64,000 nt of DNA from JAPOXR01 sp965214695 (lineage in GTDB: Bacteria; Pseudomonadota; Alphaproteobacteria; Rhodobacterales; Rhodobacteraceae). The DNA is taken from the NCBI GenBank assembly GCA_965214695.1, contig OZ243967.1, positions 2,852,001-2,916,000 on the forward strand. The letters are read 5' to 3'. The translations under genes and the position numbers were made by a program. Within the stretch, counting starts at the first letter, position 1, and every line of letters starts with the position of its first letter. Under the pieces are notes generated by a model, which was not told the origin of the DNA, searched no databases, and saw only the letters and a program-made list of their open reading frames with translations. This document shows, one piece after another, positions 42,273-50,148 of this stretch.

Positions 42273-43090
42273 GACTGCTCTTCCGACCTCTGTTCGATCA
42301 GGTCGTTTCGCAGTTCATGCCAGAGATGTCCGCGCACTTCGGCAAAGGTCTTGTGGGCCCGAACATCATAGTCGAAGCGCGGCCTCGGCAGATTGACATC
42401 GATGACTTCGCGAATTCTTCCGGGCCCGCGGGACATCAGCAGCACGCGATCCGCCAGCATGACGGCCTCGTCCAGATCATGCGTGATGAAGATGACGGTC
42501 TTCTGCTCCTCCTGGCAGATGCGCACCAACTCCTCCTGCATCAACTCGCGCGTCTGGGCATCGATGGCTCCGAAGGGTTCGTCCATAAGCAGGATGTCAG
42601 CACCCGTGGCGAGCGCCCGGGCGATGCCGACCCGTTGCTGCATTCCGCCAGAAAGCTGGTGAGGATGGGCATCGACGAATTTTTCGAGTCCCACTTGCTT
42701 TAGGTGGTGCATGGCAGTGCTTCGCGCACGATCAGCCGGGATGTTTCGGATCGTCAGGGGAAACATCCCGTTGTCGATGACCGTTTTCCAGGGAAACAGC
42801 CCGAAATTCTGAAAGACCATGGCTCGTCCGATGCCGGGTTCGGTGACGACCTTTCCGTCAACGCGGACTTCACCTTCGTAATGCGTCTCCAGCGACGCAA
42901 TTATCCGCAGAAGCGTAGTCTTGCCGCAGCCACTGGGCCCAATGATCGTCGTGAATTCGCCCCTGCGGAACGACAGGTCGATCCCGTCAAGCGCGAGCAC
43001 CGTTTTGGCGTTCTTGTCCTCGGATAGCCTGAAGGTCTTGCGAATGCCCCGTAGTTCGATGGCAGGGCTATCGAACTTTGTGTCATTCAT
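42269..43090 (-). CDS. ABC transporter ATPase (SsuB/TauB type)
   Basis: 273 aa from ATG 43090, which has GGGAG 6 nt upstream; a GTG at 43111 is also in frame. Walker A GPSGCGKTTLL, Q-loop MVFQNFGLFPWKTV, signature HQLSGGMQQRVGIARAL, Walker B ILLMDEPFGAID and switch His in FITHDLDEAV are canonical. First gene of the transporter, downstream of the FAH-type gene. Confidence 0.95.
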   Translation of the reverse strand: MNDTKFDSPAIELRGIRKTFRLSEDKNAKTVLALDGIDLSFRRGEFTTIIGPSGCGKTTLLRIIASLETHYEGEVRVDGKVVTEPGIGRAMVFQNFGLFPWKTVIDNGMFPLTIRNIPADRARSTAMHHLKQVGLEKFVDAHPHQLSGGMQQRVGIARALATGADILLMDEPFGAIDAQTRELMQEELVRICQEEQKTVIFITHDLDEAVMLADRVLLMSRGPGRIREVIDVNLPRPRFDYDVRAHKTFAEVRGHLWHELRNDLIEQRSEEQS

Positions 43091-43216
43091 CTGGGGCTCC
43101 CTGTCGGTCACGACGATCTTCCCTTGAGTCGTTCCGGAAGTCCTTCTGGCCTGGTCGGGGTGCGGTACTTACGCCCCGTCCTGCCGCTAAGACGCCCTGC
43201 AGGCGTTGCATCCGCG

Positions 43217-43900
43217 TCAGATCACCCTGACGGACATCTCACCAAGGCCGTCGACGCTGAGTGTCATCTCGTCACCCTTCTGCACCGGCCCAACGCCTGC
43301 GGGTGTGCCCGAAAGGATGACATCGCCCGCAGCGAGCGTGAAGTACTCTGAAAGGTACGAGATCATTTCGGGGACCTTCCAGATCATCTGGTTCAGGTCG
43401 CCTTCCTGTTTGACTTCCCCATTCACCTTCAAGGTCAATACACCTTCATGTGGATGTCCTACCTCTTCCACCCTGTGAATGGGGCCGACGGGCGCCGAGG
43501 CGGCAAAGGCCTTTCCGATTTCCCACGGGCGCCCCATCTTCTTCGCGACGCCCTGCAGGTCACGACGCGTCATATCCAACGACAGGGCGTATCCGAACAC
43601 GTGCTCAAGTGCGGCATCTAGCGCGATGTTTGTCCCTCCAGACTTCAAGAAGACGGCGACCTCTGCCTCATGGTGCACATCGCTGCTGCGATGTGGGTAG
43701 GGAAACTCTCCGGTGCTGTTCAGATCGTCCGGATTCTTCTGGAAAAAGAAGGGCGGCTCTCGATCCGGATCGTGGCCCATTTCCACGGCGTGGGCCGCAT
43801 AATTGCGGCCGATGCAGTAGACGCGTCGAACCGGGAAAGCACCACCGCCCGCAACCGGAACGGTAACAGTAGGCGGAGCGGGAATCACGTAATCTAACAT
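43217..43900 (-). CDS. fumarylacetoacetate hydrolase (FAH) family protein
   Basis: 227 aa from ATG 43900 with an AGGGGGG 7 nt upstream. CIGRNYAAHAVEMG, PFFFQKNPDDL, the metal-binding HHEAEVAVFLKSGG and LSGTPAGVGPVQKGDE are the FAH catalytic blocks. Close relatives hydrolyse fumarylpyruvate or acylpyruvates in gentisate-type pathways, or isomerise/decarboxylate ring-cleavage products. Its position by an aromatic-acid decarboxylase-like gene fits ring-cleavage catabolism (inference). Divergent from the GntR gene. Confidence 0.9.
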   Translation of the reverse strand: MLDYVIPAPPTVTVPVAGGGAFPVRRVYCIGRNYAAHAVEMGHDPDREPPFFFQKNPDDLNSTGEFPYPHRSSDVHHEAEVAVFLKSGGTNIALDAALEHVFGYALSLDMTRRDLQGVAKKMGRPWEIGKAFAASAPVGPIHRVEEVGHPHEGVLTLKVNGEVKQEGDLNQMIWKVPEMISYLSEYFTLAAGDVILSGTPAGVGPVQKGDEMTLSVDGLGEMSVRVI

Positions 43901-44027
43901 AGAAAGACCCCCCTGCATTTTGATTCGTACCATGCACAATTTCGAACAAGTCTGCAAATCAATTCAAACCAATCTGCATCTAGCGGCCAAATGCTAGTTG
44001 AGTTTCAGGTTTCTTCAGGTTTATTCG

Positions 44028-44065
44028 GAACCAATGAATACTCATGAGAACCAATTCGAACCAAA
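44028..44065 (+). repeat. phased GAACCAA repeats at the GntR gene start
   Basis: GAACCAAT at 44028-44035 and 44048-44055, and GAACCAAA at 44058-44065, lie 20 and 10 nt apart on the same helix face; a related CAAACCAAT is at 43965-43973. They surround the start codon region and could be sites for the regulator. Confidence 0.3.
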
Positions 44066-44756
44066 TGAGTCGTCGGTGCGCGCATCGGACGATGCAGAGC
44101 TTGTTGTGCGCGTTCGCGACTACATCCGGGTGCAGGGCTTGCAACCGGGTGACCGGCTTCCTGCCGAGCGGCAGTTGATCGGCGAGCTAGGTATGCCGCG
44201 TGGCGCGTTGCGCCGTGTTTTCGATGTACTCGAACGGGAAGGGCTGATCTGGCGTCACGTGGGCAAGGGTACGTTCATGTCCCGCAACAGCCCCGATGCG
44301 ATGAATCCGGTCGACTGGACAACGGAAATCGCCCGCCAGATCACACCTTTCTGGATGGTGCGCGCCCGATTGTGCATCGAACCTGCACTGGCCGGCGAGG
44401 CCGCGCTGAACGCGTCCGCAGAATCGCTAACGCGTATGAGAATCGCCCTGGAACGCGCATGCGCCGCCTCAAGCTGGGAGGAGTACGAGACCCAGGACGA
44501 CCTGTTTCATCGGGCAATTGCTCAGGCCTCGGAAAATCCGTTACTTGTCGGGTTTCTCGATCAACTCAATCGTGTACGTCGGGCAGTCGCTTTCAGGGTT
44601 GTGACGCGCGACACGCCCCGGCCAACCGCGGGGCACTCCAGTTTCAGGGAGCATGAACAGATTGCCGCTGCCATCGAGGCGCGCGACCGGCACGCTGCAC
44701 AGAACTCCATGCGTGCACATTTGAACTCGGTCTCAAAGCGACTTTTCGAGATGTGA
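44034..44756 (+). CDS. GntR-family (FadR/FCD) transcriptional regulator
   Basis: 240 aa from ATG 44034; a TTG at 43998 is in frame. The N-terminal winged helix reads GDRLPAERQLIGELGMPRGA, then LRRVFDVLEREGLIWRHVG, and the C-terminal FCD domain has the metal-site pattern around QDDLFHRAIAQASENPLL and EHEQIAAAIEARD. It should repress the divergent FAH/transporter operon until a pathway metabolite binds. Confidence 0.9.
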   Translation: MNTHENQFEPNESSVRASDDAELVVRVRDYIRVQGLQPGDRLPAERQLIGELGMPRGALRRVFDVLEREGLIWRHVGKGTFMSRNSPDAMNPVDWTTEIARQITPFWMVRARLCIEPALAGEAALNASAESLTRMRIALERACAASSWEEYETQDDLFHRAIAQASENPLLVGFLDQLNRVRRAVAFRVVTRDTPRPTAGHSSFREHEQIAAAIEARDRHAAQNSMRAHLNSVSKRLFEM

Positions 44757-45049
44757 AACTGAAGGCATTGCGTGAGAGCGACGAGAACAACCCTACCGTT
44801 ACAGACACTTCGCATGGAGTAGGGGAACAGTACATGACCTTCACGAGAAGAATTTGGTTGAAAGCCGATGGTGAAATGGCGGCGCTTGTGGTCAGTGCAA
44901 ACATTGGAGTTGCACAAGGTGCCCGGCGCGTCGGTTTCGGCGGGTTCAGGGTGCAGTCGAGAGTATCCGAGGCCGATGGTCCAACGCATGTAGGGGCTAT
45001 CGCCCGGTCAGAGCATCGCTTGGAACGCCATGCCGGGATGTGCTCATGA
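44753..45049 (+). CDS. hypothetical 98-aa frame coupled on both sides
   Basis: Not recognised. The frame starts with ATGA overlapping the GntR stop and ends with ATGA overlapping the next ATG at 45046. The middle (RRIWLKADGEMAALVVSANI) has no known motif, and no membrane segment is evident. The exact coupling suggests a real gene, but a spacer with chance overlaps is possible. Confidence 0.35.
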   Translation: MKLKALRESDENNPTVTDTSHGVGEQYMTFTRRIWLKADGEMAALVVSANIGVAQGARRVGFGGFRVQSRVSEADGPTHVGAIARSEHRLERHAGMCS

Positions 45050-46023
45050 AGCTGACGCTGGCGACATGGGATCACGACCGATGCATGCCATTGCATGACG
45101 GCAGGGTTTCCGTACCGGGGATCGAGTTCGAAAGCCACATTCTGCCGACGGGCAAACTCTTTCCCATCGCCGTGCAGGAGGCGCGTTTCGACATCACCGA
45201 GTTGTCGATTTCCAGCTATGTATTGCAGGTATCGCGGGGTGAGAGCGCATATACGGCGATACCTGCCTTCGTCAGCCGGGCCTTCCGACACAGCGGGTTC
45301 TATGCGCGGGCCGGCAGCGGCATCGAGACCCTTGCAGACCTGGCAGGTAAGCGTGTCGGCGTGCCTGAATACCAGATGACCGCGGCCCTCTGGATGCGCG
45401 GGCTCATGTCGGATGAATACGGGGTCGATCCTGCCCAGATCCATTGGCGCACGGGTGCTTTGGACAAAGGTGTCCGACACGAACGTCTGACGCTCGATCT
45501 GCCGGATGGGATGGTTGTCGAGCCGATCAGAGACGGCGAGACATTGCAGGACCTGCTCCTGCGCGGAGAGATTGAGGCGGTCCTGGCACCCAATCCTCCC
45601 ACGGCCTTCCTGGACGGCAACCCAATTATCGTGCGCATAATCCCGGATTTCGGCGACGCTGAACGAGCATATCACGCAAAAACTGGGTTCTTTCCGATCA
45701 TGCATCTCATTGCAGTGCGAAAAACGTTGGTCGATGAGCACCCGGAACTCGCGCCGCCCCTACTCCAGGCATTTACAAAGGCTCGGGATATCGCATTGGC
45801 CGATCTTCTTGGAATCTGGCTGGGTTCGGCCAATCGTCTGTCCCTGCCTTGGCTTAATGAGGCCATGGAAAGAACACGGGCCTGCATGGGCGATGACTAC
45901 TGGCCGTATGGATTCGAGCGGAACCGCGAGGAAATCGACACTGCCTGCCGCTACTCGGTTGAGCAGCACCTCGCAGCGCGCCGGGTTGAACCGGAAGAGC
46001 TGTTTCCGGAGAGCGTGCATTGA
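45046..46023 (+). CDS. 4,5-dihydroxyphthalate decarboxylase-like protein (periplasmic-binding fold)
   Basis: 325 aa from ATG 45046 with CGGGA upstream. KLTLATWDHDRCMPLHDGRV, SRAFRHSGFYARAGSGI and LAGKRVGVPEYQMTAALWMR match the Pht5-type family, which shares the type 2 periplasmic-binding fold. No signal peptide is visible, favouring the cytoplasmic enzyme over a binding protein. Would decarboxylate an aromatic dicarboxylate; the substrate is inferred from the family name only. Confidence 0.82.
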   Translation: MKLTLATWDHDRCMPLHDGRVSVPGIEFESHILPTGKLFPIAVQEARFDITELSISSYVLQVSRGESAYTAIPAFVSRAFRHSGFYARAGSGIETLADLAGKRVGVPEYQMTAALWMRGLMSDEYGVDPAQIHWRTGALDKGVRHERLTLDLPDGMVVEPIRDGETLQDLLLRGEIEAVLAPNPPTAFLDGNPIIVRIIPDFGDAERAYHAKTGFFPIMHLIAVRKTLVDEHPELAPPLLQAFTKARDIALADLLGIWLGSANRLSLPWLNEAMERTRACMGDDYWPYGFERNREEIDTACRYSVEQHLAARRVEPEELFPESVH

Positions 46024-46122
46024 ATGCCGACGTTTTCCATACAGGACTCGAATAGCCGGTAGCGGAAATCTGGTGTCGGGTCGGAGGAGGCGTCCCGCAG
46101 TGCTAGCCTCCGTCTGCCGCTC

Positions 46123-46155
46123 AAGCGCCCCGTACGGTTTTCCCGTAAGCCGCTT
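46123..46155 (-). ncRNA. possible group II intron domain V remnant
   Basis: 33-nt hairpin on the minus strand (AAGCG...CGCTT outer stem, TACGG/CCGTA inner stem, GAAAA loop), located just after the maturase remnant where domain V of a group II intron is expected. The size and tetraloop-like GAAA fit; the AGC triad is visible in the outer stem. The rest of the ribozyme was not recognised. Confidence 0.4.
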
Positions 46156-46168
46156 TCACAAAGGTGTC

Positions 46169-46612
46169 TCAGCGTAGGTTCAAGGAAGGAACCAGAGAGA
46201 TCAGGCGTACAAGCCCGTACTCGCCATAGAGCTTGCGCTCCGGAAGCTGTTTCCAGCCCGCGTTGCGCCAGCGCTTGCGACGATGCGACCAGAGTCGCCG
46301 GACGATCCAGCCGTCAAGCTGTTGGAAAAGCGTGCGGATATGGGCCTTGCGATAGTATTGGCCCCGACCCCGAATGACCGGGTTGATCTCATCGATCAAT
46401 TCCTGCGTACTGACTGGAGCTTTGCGCCGGGTACGCTGACGGATCTGATTCTTGAAGTGCCGGACGGATTTTGCACGCACAAACTCATAGCGCGCTCCCC
46501 CGCGAAACCCGCTCTTGATCTTCGAGGCTGGCAGCCGGGGAGGCTGCTTGCCCTGCTTGATCTTGTAGCCAAGTGTTGCCTTCGGGACCGAGTCTTCAAT
46601 TGCCGGTTTCGC
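46169..46612 (-). pseudogene. group II intron reverse transcriptase/maturase, C-terminal remnant
   Basis: The frame is open from about 46612 to the stop at 46169 and reads LGYKIKQGKQPPRLPASKIK, then VRHFKNQIRQRTRRKAPVST, then INPVIRGRGQYYRKAHIRTL, then EYGLVRLISLVPSLNLR: the end of the RT thumb and the GIIM maturase domain. The whole RT catalytic domain (YADD box) is missing; the break lies near 46575-46612, directly after the sugar-ABC ATPase stop. Confidence 0.85.
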
Positions 46613-46624
46613 TTACCCCCCCCG

Positions 46625-47671
46625 TCAGACGGCGTGGCCTTCGGCGTTCAGGAACAGCATCCGGTCTTCGTCAAACTGCAATCCGATCTGCCGGCCGGGG
46701 GCAAGGTCGGTGCTGCCGGCAACGCGGACGGTCACCTGCCGGTCCTCGCCGCAGGACACGATGACGAAGGTGTCGGCGCCAAGATACTCGATGACATCCA
46801 CCACCCCGTCCAGTTGGCCGGTGCCCGGGGCGTCGATGGTGATGTGTTCCGGCCTGATTCCCAACTCGACGGCATCACCATCTGTCTCGCAGACTCCGCC
46901 ACCGCCGCCCTGGAGATCAAACCGTCCACCGCCGGTACGGCAGGCCAGGATGTTCATCTTGGGGCTGCCGATGAACTGGGCGACGAACCGGTTGACTGGC
47001 CGTTCGTAGAGTTCGCGGGGCGAGCCGACCTGGGCGATCTCGCCGGCATCAAGGACCACAATCCGGTCGGCCAGGGTCATGGCCTCGACTTGGTCATGGG
47101 TCACGTAGATCATCGTCGATCCGAGTGACTGGTGCAGCTTGGCGATTTCGTAGCGCATTTCGACCCGCAATGCGGCATCGAGATTGGACAAGGGCTCATC
47201 AAAAAGGAACGCGGTCGGATTGCGGACAATGGATCTGCCGATCGCCACCCGTTGCCGCTGGCCACCGGACAGATCCTTCGGCTTGCGGTCAAGCAGGCTC
47301 TCGAGCTTGAGGATCCTGGCCGCCTCGCCGACCTTGCTGTCGATCTCGGCCTTGCTTGCTCCTGACACCGTCAGCGAGAATCCCATATTCTCACCGACCG
47401 TCATATGCGGGTAGAGCGCGTAGGATTGAAACACCATGGTCAATCCCCGCCTTGCCGGCGGTTCTCCGGTCACATCGCGTCCGGCAAGAAGAATCTGCCC
47501 GGCACTCGCCTCCTCGAGTCCGCCGATCAGCCGCAGGAGGGTCGACTTCCCGCAGCCGGACGGGCCGACAAACACCACGAATTCGCCATTCCCGATCTCG
47601 AGATCGACACCCTTGATGACCTGGACGTCATCAAACCACTTCTCGAGTGACTTCAGCTGGATGGTTCCCAT
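46625..47671 (-). CDS. sugar ABC transporter ATPase (MalK/UgpC type)
   Basis: 348 aa with an NBD (Walker A GPSGCGKST, signature DLSGGQRQR, Walker B FLFDEPLSNLD, switch HDQVEAMTLADRIVVLDAGE) and a C-terminal TOBE/OB domain (ELGIRPEHI, VVDVIEYLGADTFVIV). Energises the LacI-controlled importer. Its start shares one base with the glycoside hydrolase stop; the group II intron remnant begins just after its own stop. Confidence 0.95.
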   Translation of the reverse strand: MGTIQLKSLEKWFDDVQVIKGVDLEIGNGEFVVFVGPSGCGKSTLLRLIGGLEEASAGQILLAGRDVTGEPPARRGLTMVFQSYALYPHMTVGENMGFSLTVSGASKAEIDSKVGEAARILKLESLLDRKPKDLSGGQRQRVAIGRSIVRNPTAFLFDEPLSNLDAALRVEMRYEIAKLHQSLGSTMIYVTHDQVEAMTLADRIVVLDAGEIAQVGSPRELYERPVNRFVAQFIGSPKMNILACRTGGGRFDLQGGGGGVCETDGDAVELGIRPEHITIDAPGTGQLDGVVDVIEYLGADTFVIVSCGEDRQVTVRVAGSTDLAPGRQIGLQFDEDRMLFLNAEGHAV

Positions 47672-48927
47672 TATCCTTCCCCGTTCGAACGGTTCACCCA
47701 GGCCAGCCAGATGGCAGCCGTCCAGGTGAAGTTATTGCCTCCGGCAGGTGATCCGTCGCAGGGATCGAAATACTCGGAAAACCCTCCCTGCCTGACCAGC
47801 GCCATCGTCGAGTCGCGGAGCATTCCGGCGGCTTCGGCAAGGCCGGCCTCTTCCATGCCGATGCCGATGATCGTGTTCATGACCGGCCAGACCGGGCCGC
47901 GCCAGTAGCGCCGCCGGTCAAACCGATCGCTCTGCGGGTCATGGCTGGGAATGCAATACGGTACCGCGCCCGTGATCCGGTTGAAATGCGGCATCATGCG
48001 ATCATCCCGAAGGCCGCCATACCAGCACAGAAAGGAGGCGTTCGAAATGCAGCCGGACCACTCGCCGGAACGGGCGTCGCGTGAGTCGTAGCTCCGAATT
48101 GCGGGGTTCCACAGCGATCGGGCGCCCTCCGCCAACTGTTCGGTCCACCGATCCAGTTCGGCGACGTCCTTGCCCAGTTCGCGGCCGATGGCTGCCAGAT
48201 CACGGTTTGCCCGCAACAGGATGAAGGTCATTGCCGGATCGGCGATACGGAACGGATTGCACGCCACCAGCCTGCCGTCATCCCAACCATTCTCGCGGCC
48301 GAGATTCACCAGCCAGATATACCTGTCATATTCATGCTTCCTCGGCCGCATCGCCGGATCGACTTCCAAGGTGTCGTGGCGGCGGTATTCGCCGACCTCG
48401 CCGACCTCGATCCGGGCAAGTGCCTCGTCCCAGTCCGGCGCGTTGTCCCTGCCGCCTTCCCAGGGATGGGTGACACAGACCGCGTTGTCGTGGAGTCGCC
48501 AGTTCATGAACCAGCGATGCCAGGATACGAGCCCGGGAAAGAGATTGGCAACACGCTCCTTGCCAAACGCCCGGTCGCGCGCCCAGATCCAGCGGATGAT
48601 GGTAGCGGCGACAGGCGGCTGGCTTATTCCCGAGGATGGAACGGCATGCCCGCAACCCCAGACCTGCGGTCCGGGGAAATAGTCGTCATCCGGCAAGTGG
48701 AAAAGGATATGGGGCACCATTCCGTTCGGCCACTGGCCGGAAAACAGGGTCTCGATTTCGGTCCAGGCGCGGTCGAGGTCGAAAAACGACAGGCCCAGCG
48801 CCGCAAAGGCACTGTCCCAGTTCCACTGGTACGGGTAGAGACCCTTGGTCGGAACCGTGTATGAGCCGCGGTCATTCAGCCGCAATATCTCCATTGCCCG
48901 TGAATCGTGGTCGACAGTGTCAAGCAT
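47671..48927 (-). CDS. GH63-type glycoside hydrolase (MGH1/glucosylglycerate hydrolase-like)
   Basis: 418-aa (alpha/alpha)6-barrel glycosidase, no signal peptide, so intracellular. WNWDSAFAALG with the catalytic Asp, QWPNGMVPHI, RYWRGPVWPVMN and GGFSEYFDPCDG with the catalytic Glu fit the GH63 bacterial branch that includes mannosyl/glucosylglycerate hydrolases. It is embedded between the permeases and ATPase, so it probably hydrolyses the imported glycoside. Substrate not provable from sequence. Confidence 0.85.
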   Translation of the reverse strand: MLDTVDHDSRAMEILRLNDRGSYTVPTKGLYPYQWNWDSAFAALGLSFFDLDRAWTEIETLFSGQWPNGMVPHILFHLPDDDYFPGPQVWGCGHAVPSSGISQPPVAATIIRWIWARDRAFGKERVANLFPGLVSWHRWFMNWRLHDNAVCVTHPWEGGRDNAPDWDEALARIEVGEVGEYRRHDTLEVDPAMRPRKHEYDRYIWLVNLGRENGWDDGRLVACNPFRIADPAMTFILLRANRDLAAIGRELGKDVAELDRWTEQLAEGARSLWNPAIRSYDSRDARSGEWSGCISNASFLCWYGGLRDDRMMPHFNRITGAVPYCIPSHDPQSDRFDRRRYWRGPVWPVMNTIIGIGMEEAGLAEAAGMLRDSTMALVRQGGFSEYFDPCDGSPAGGNNFTWTAAIWLAWVNRSNGEG

Positions 48928-48933
48928 GAATGT

Positions 48934-50148
48934 CTAGCCCTTTACGGAACCGGCAGTCAGGCCGCGGGTGATGAACTTCTCGAGCCCCAGGAACAGTGCC
49001 AGCACCGGCACCGAGGCGATGACCGCGCCAGCCATCAAGTGCTGGCGCGGAATTTCGGAGGAATTCAGCATGGCGACACCGCGGGTCAGGGTGAATTTCG
49101 ACGGATCGTCAAGCAGCATGAATGCCAGCAGGAATTCATTCCAGGCGATCATGAAGACGTAGAGCGAAACCGAAACCAGCGCCGGCAGGCTGAGTGGCAG
49201 GGTGATCCGGCGGATGACCGACAGCCGGCCAAGCCCGTCCATCAGTCCTGCCTCCTCGATCTCCACCGGTATGCCCCGGAAATAACCCTGCAGGATATAG
49301 AGAGCGACCGGGATGGTGGTGACCGGGTAGATCAGGATGATACCGAATACCGAGTTTCGCAATCCCGCCATCGAAAACGCCATGTAGATCGGCAGCGCCA
49401 GCACGATCATCGGCACCATGTAGATCAGCAGGATGGATTGGGAGAACTGCCGTTGCCCAGTGAAGCGCAACCGTGCCACCGCATAGGCCCCCGGCACGCT
49501 GAACAGCAGGGTGATCAGCACGGTGATGACCGACACCAGGAAGGATGTCCACAGATAACTCCCGAAGCTGAAATCGGCAAAGAGTTCCTGGTAGCTTCTG
49601 AAGATGTCGAGCCCCCTGGACAGGTCTATCGAGTAGTCGAGCGGGTTCTGGAGCAATTCCTGCTGTGATTTGAGGCTGGTGGCCACCATGACGCAAAAGG
49701 GAATCAGCACCACGGCCGTGAACACCACGAAGCCGAACCCGGTCAGGAACCGGATAACGCAAGTCTCGAATTCGTGCCGGTCGATCGTGCCCCATGGCAG
49801 TTGGCCGAGAATCCGGACCAGGGAGATCGAGAATGCGGCGCCGGTGATCGCCGCCGCCAGCACGGCTGGCACGGCACCGACATCATCGCCGCCGACCAAC
49901 GGTCCAAACCCGGCAAGTGTCATCGCCGCAAACAGCAGGGTCGCCACGGCCGACACCGCGGCAGGGCGGCGGATCAGCGGAATCGCAATCCCGACGATGC
50001 CGCCTGCCACGAGGGAGAACAGGGGAGACGGGCGCAGGGCGATTCCCGTTCCCAGCGTCAGGAAGACCGTGGCCACGACCACGATGGTGACGCCCCAGAG
50101 GGCGGCCAGAACCGGCCCGGCCAGGTATCCGCGGTAGAGCACGCTCAT
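48934..50148 (-). CDS. sugar ABC permease (MalG type) with extra N-terminal membrane region
   Basis: 404 aa, about 130 longer than a normal MalG. The first ~125 residues hold about four hydrophobic segments (e.g. VTIVVVATVFLTLGTGIA, AVSAVATLLFAAMTLAGFG) before the usual permease start at VVFTAVVLIPFCVMVATSLK. The coupling loop is EEAGLMDGLGRLSVIRRITL. Overlaps the MalF-type stop by ATGA. Confidence 0.9.
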   Translation of the reverse strand: MSVLYRGYLAGPVLAALWGVTIVVVATVFLTLGTGIALRPSPLFSLVAGGIVGIAIPLIRRPAAVSAVATLLFAAMTLAGFGPLVGGDDVGAVPAVLAAAITGAAFSISLVRILGQLPWGTIDRHEFETCVIRFLTGFGFVVFTAVVLIPFCVMVATSLKSQQELLQNPLDYSIDLSRGLDIFRSYQELFADFSFGSYLWTSFLVSVITVLITLLFSVPGAYAVARLRFTGQRQFSQSILLIYMVPMIVLALPIYMAFSMAGLRNSVFGIILIYPVTTIPVALYILQGYFRGIPVEIEEAGLMDGLGRLSVIRRITLPLSLPALVSVSLYVFMIAWNEFLLAFMLLDDPSKFTLTRGVAMLNSSEIPRQHLMAGAVIASVPVLALFLGLEKFITRGLTAGSVKG

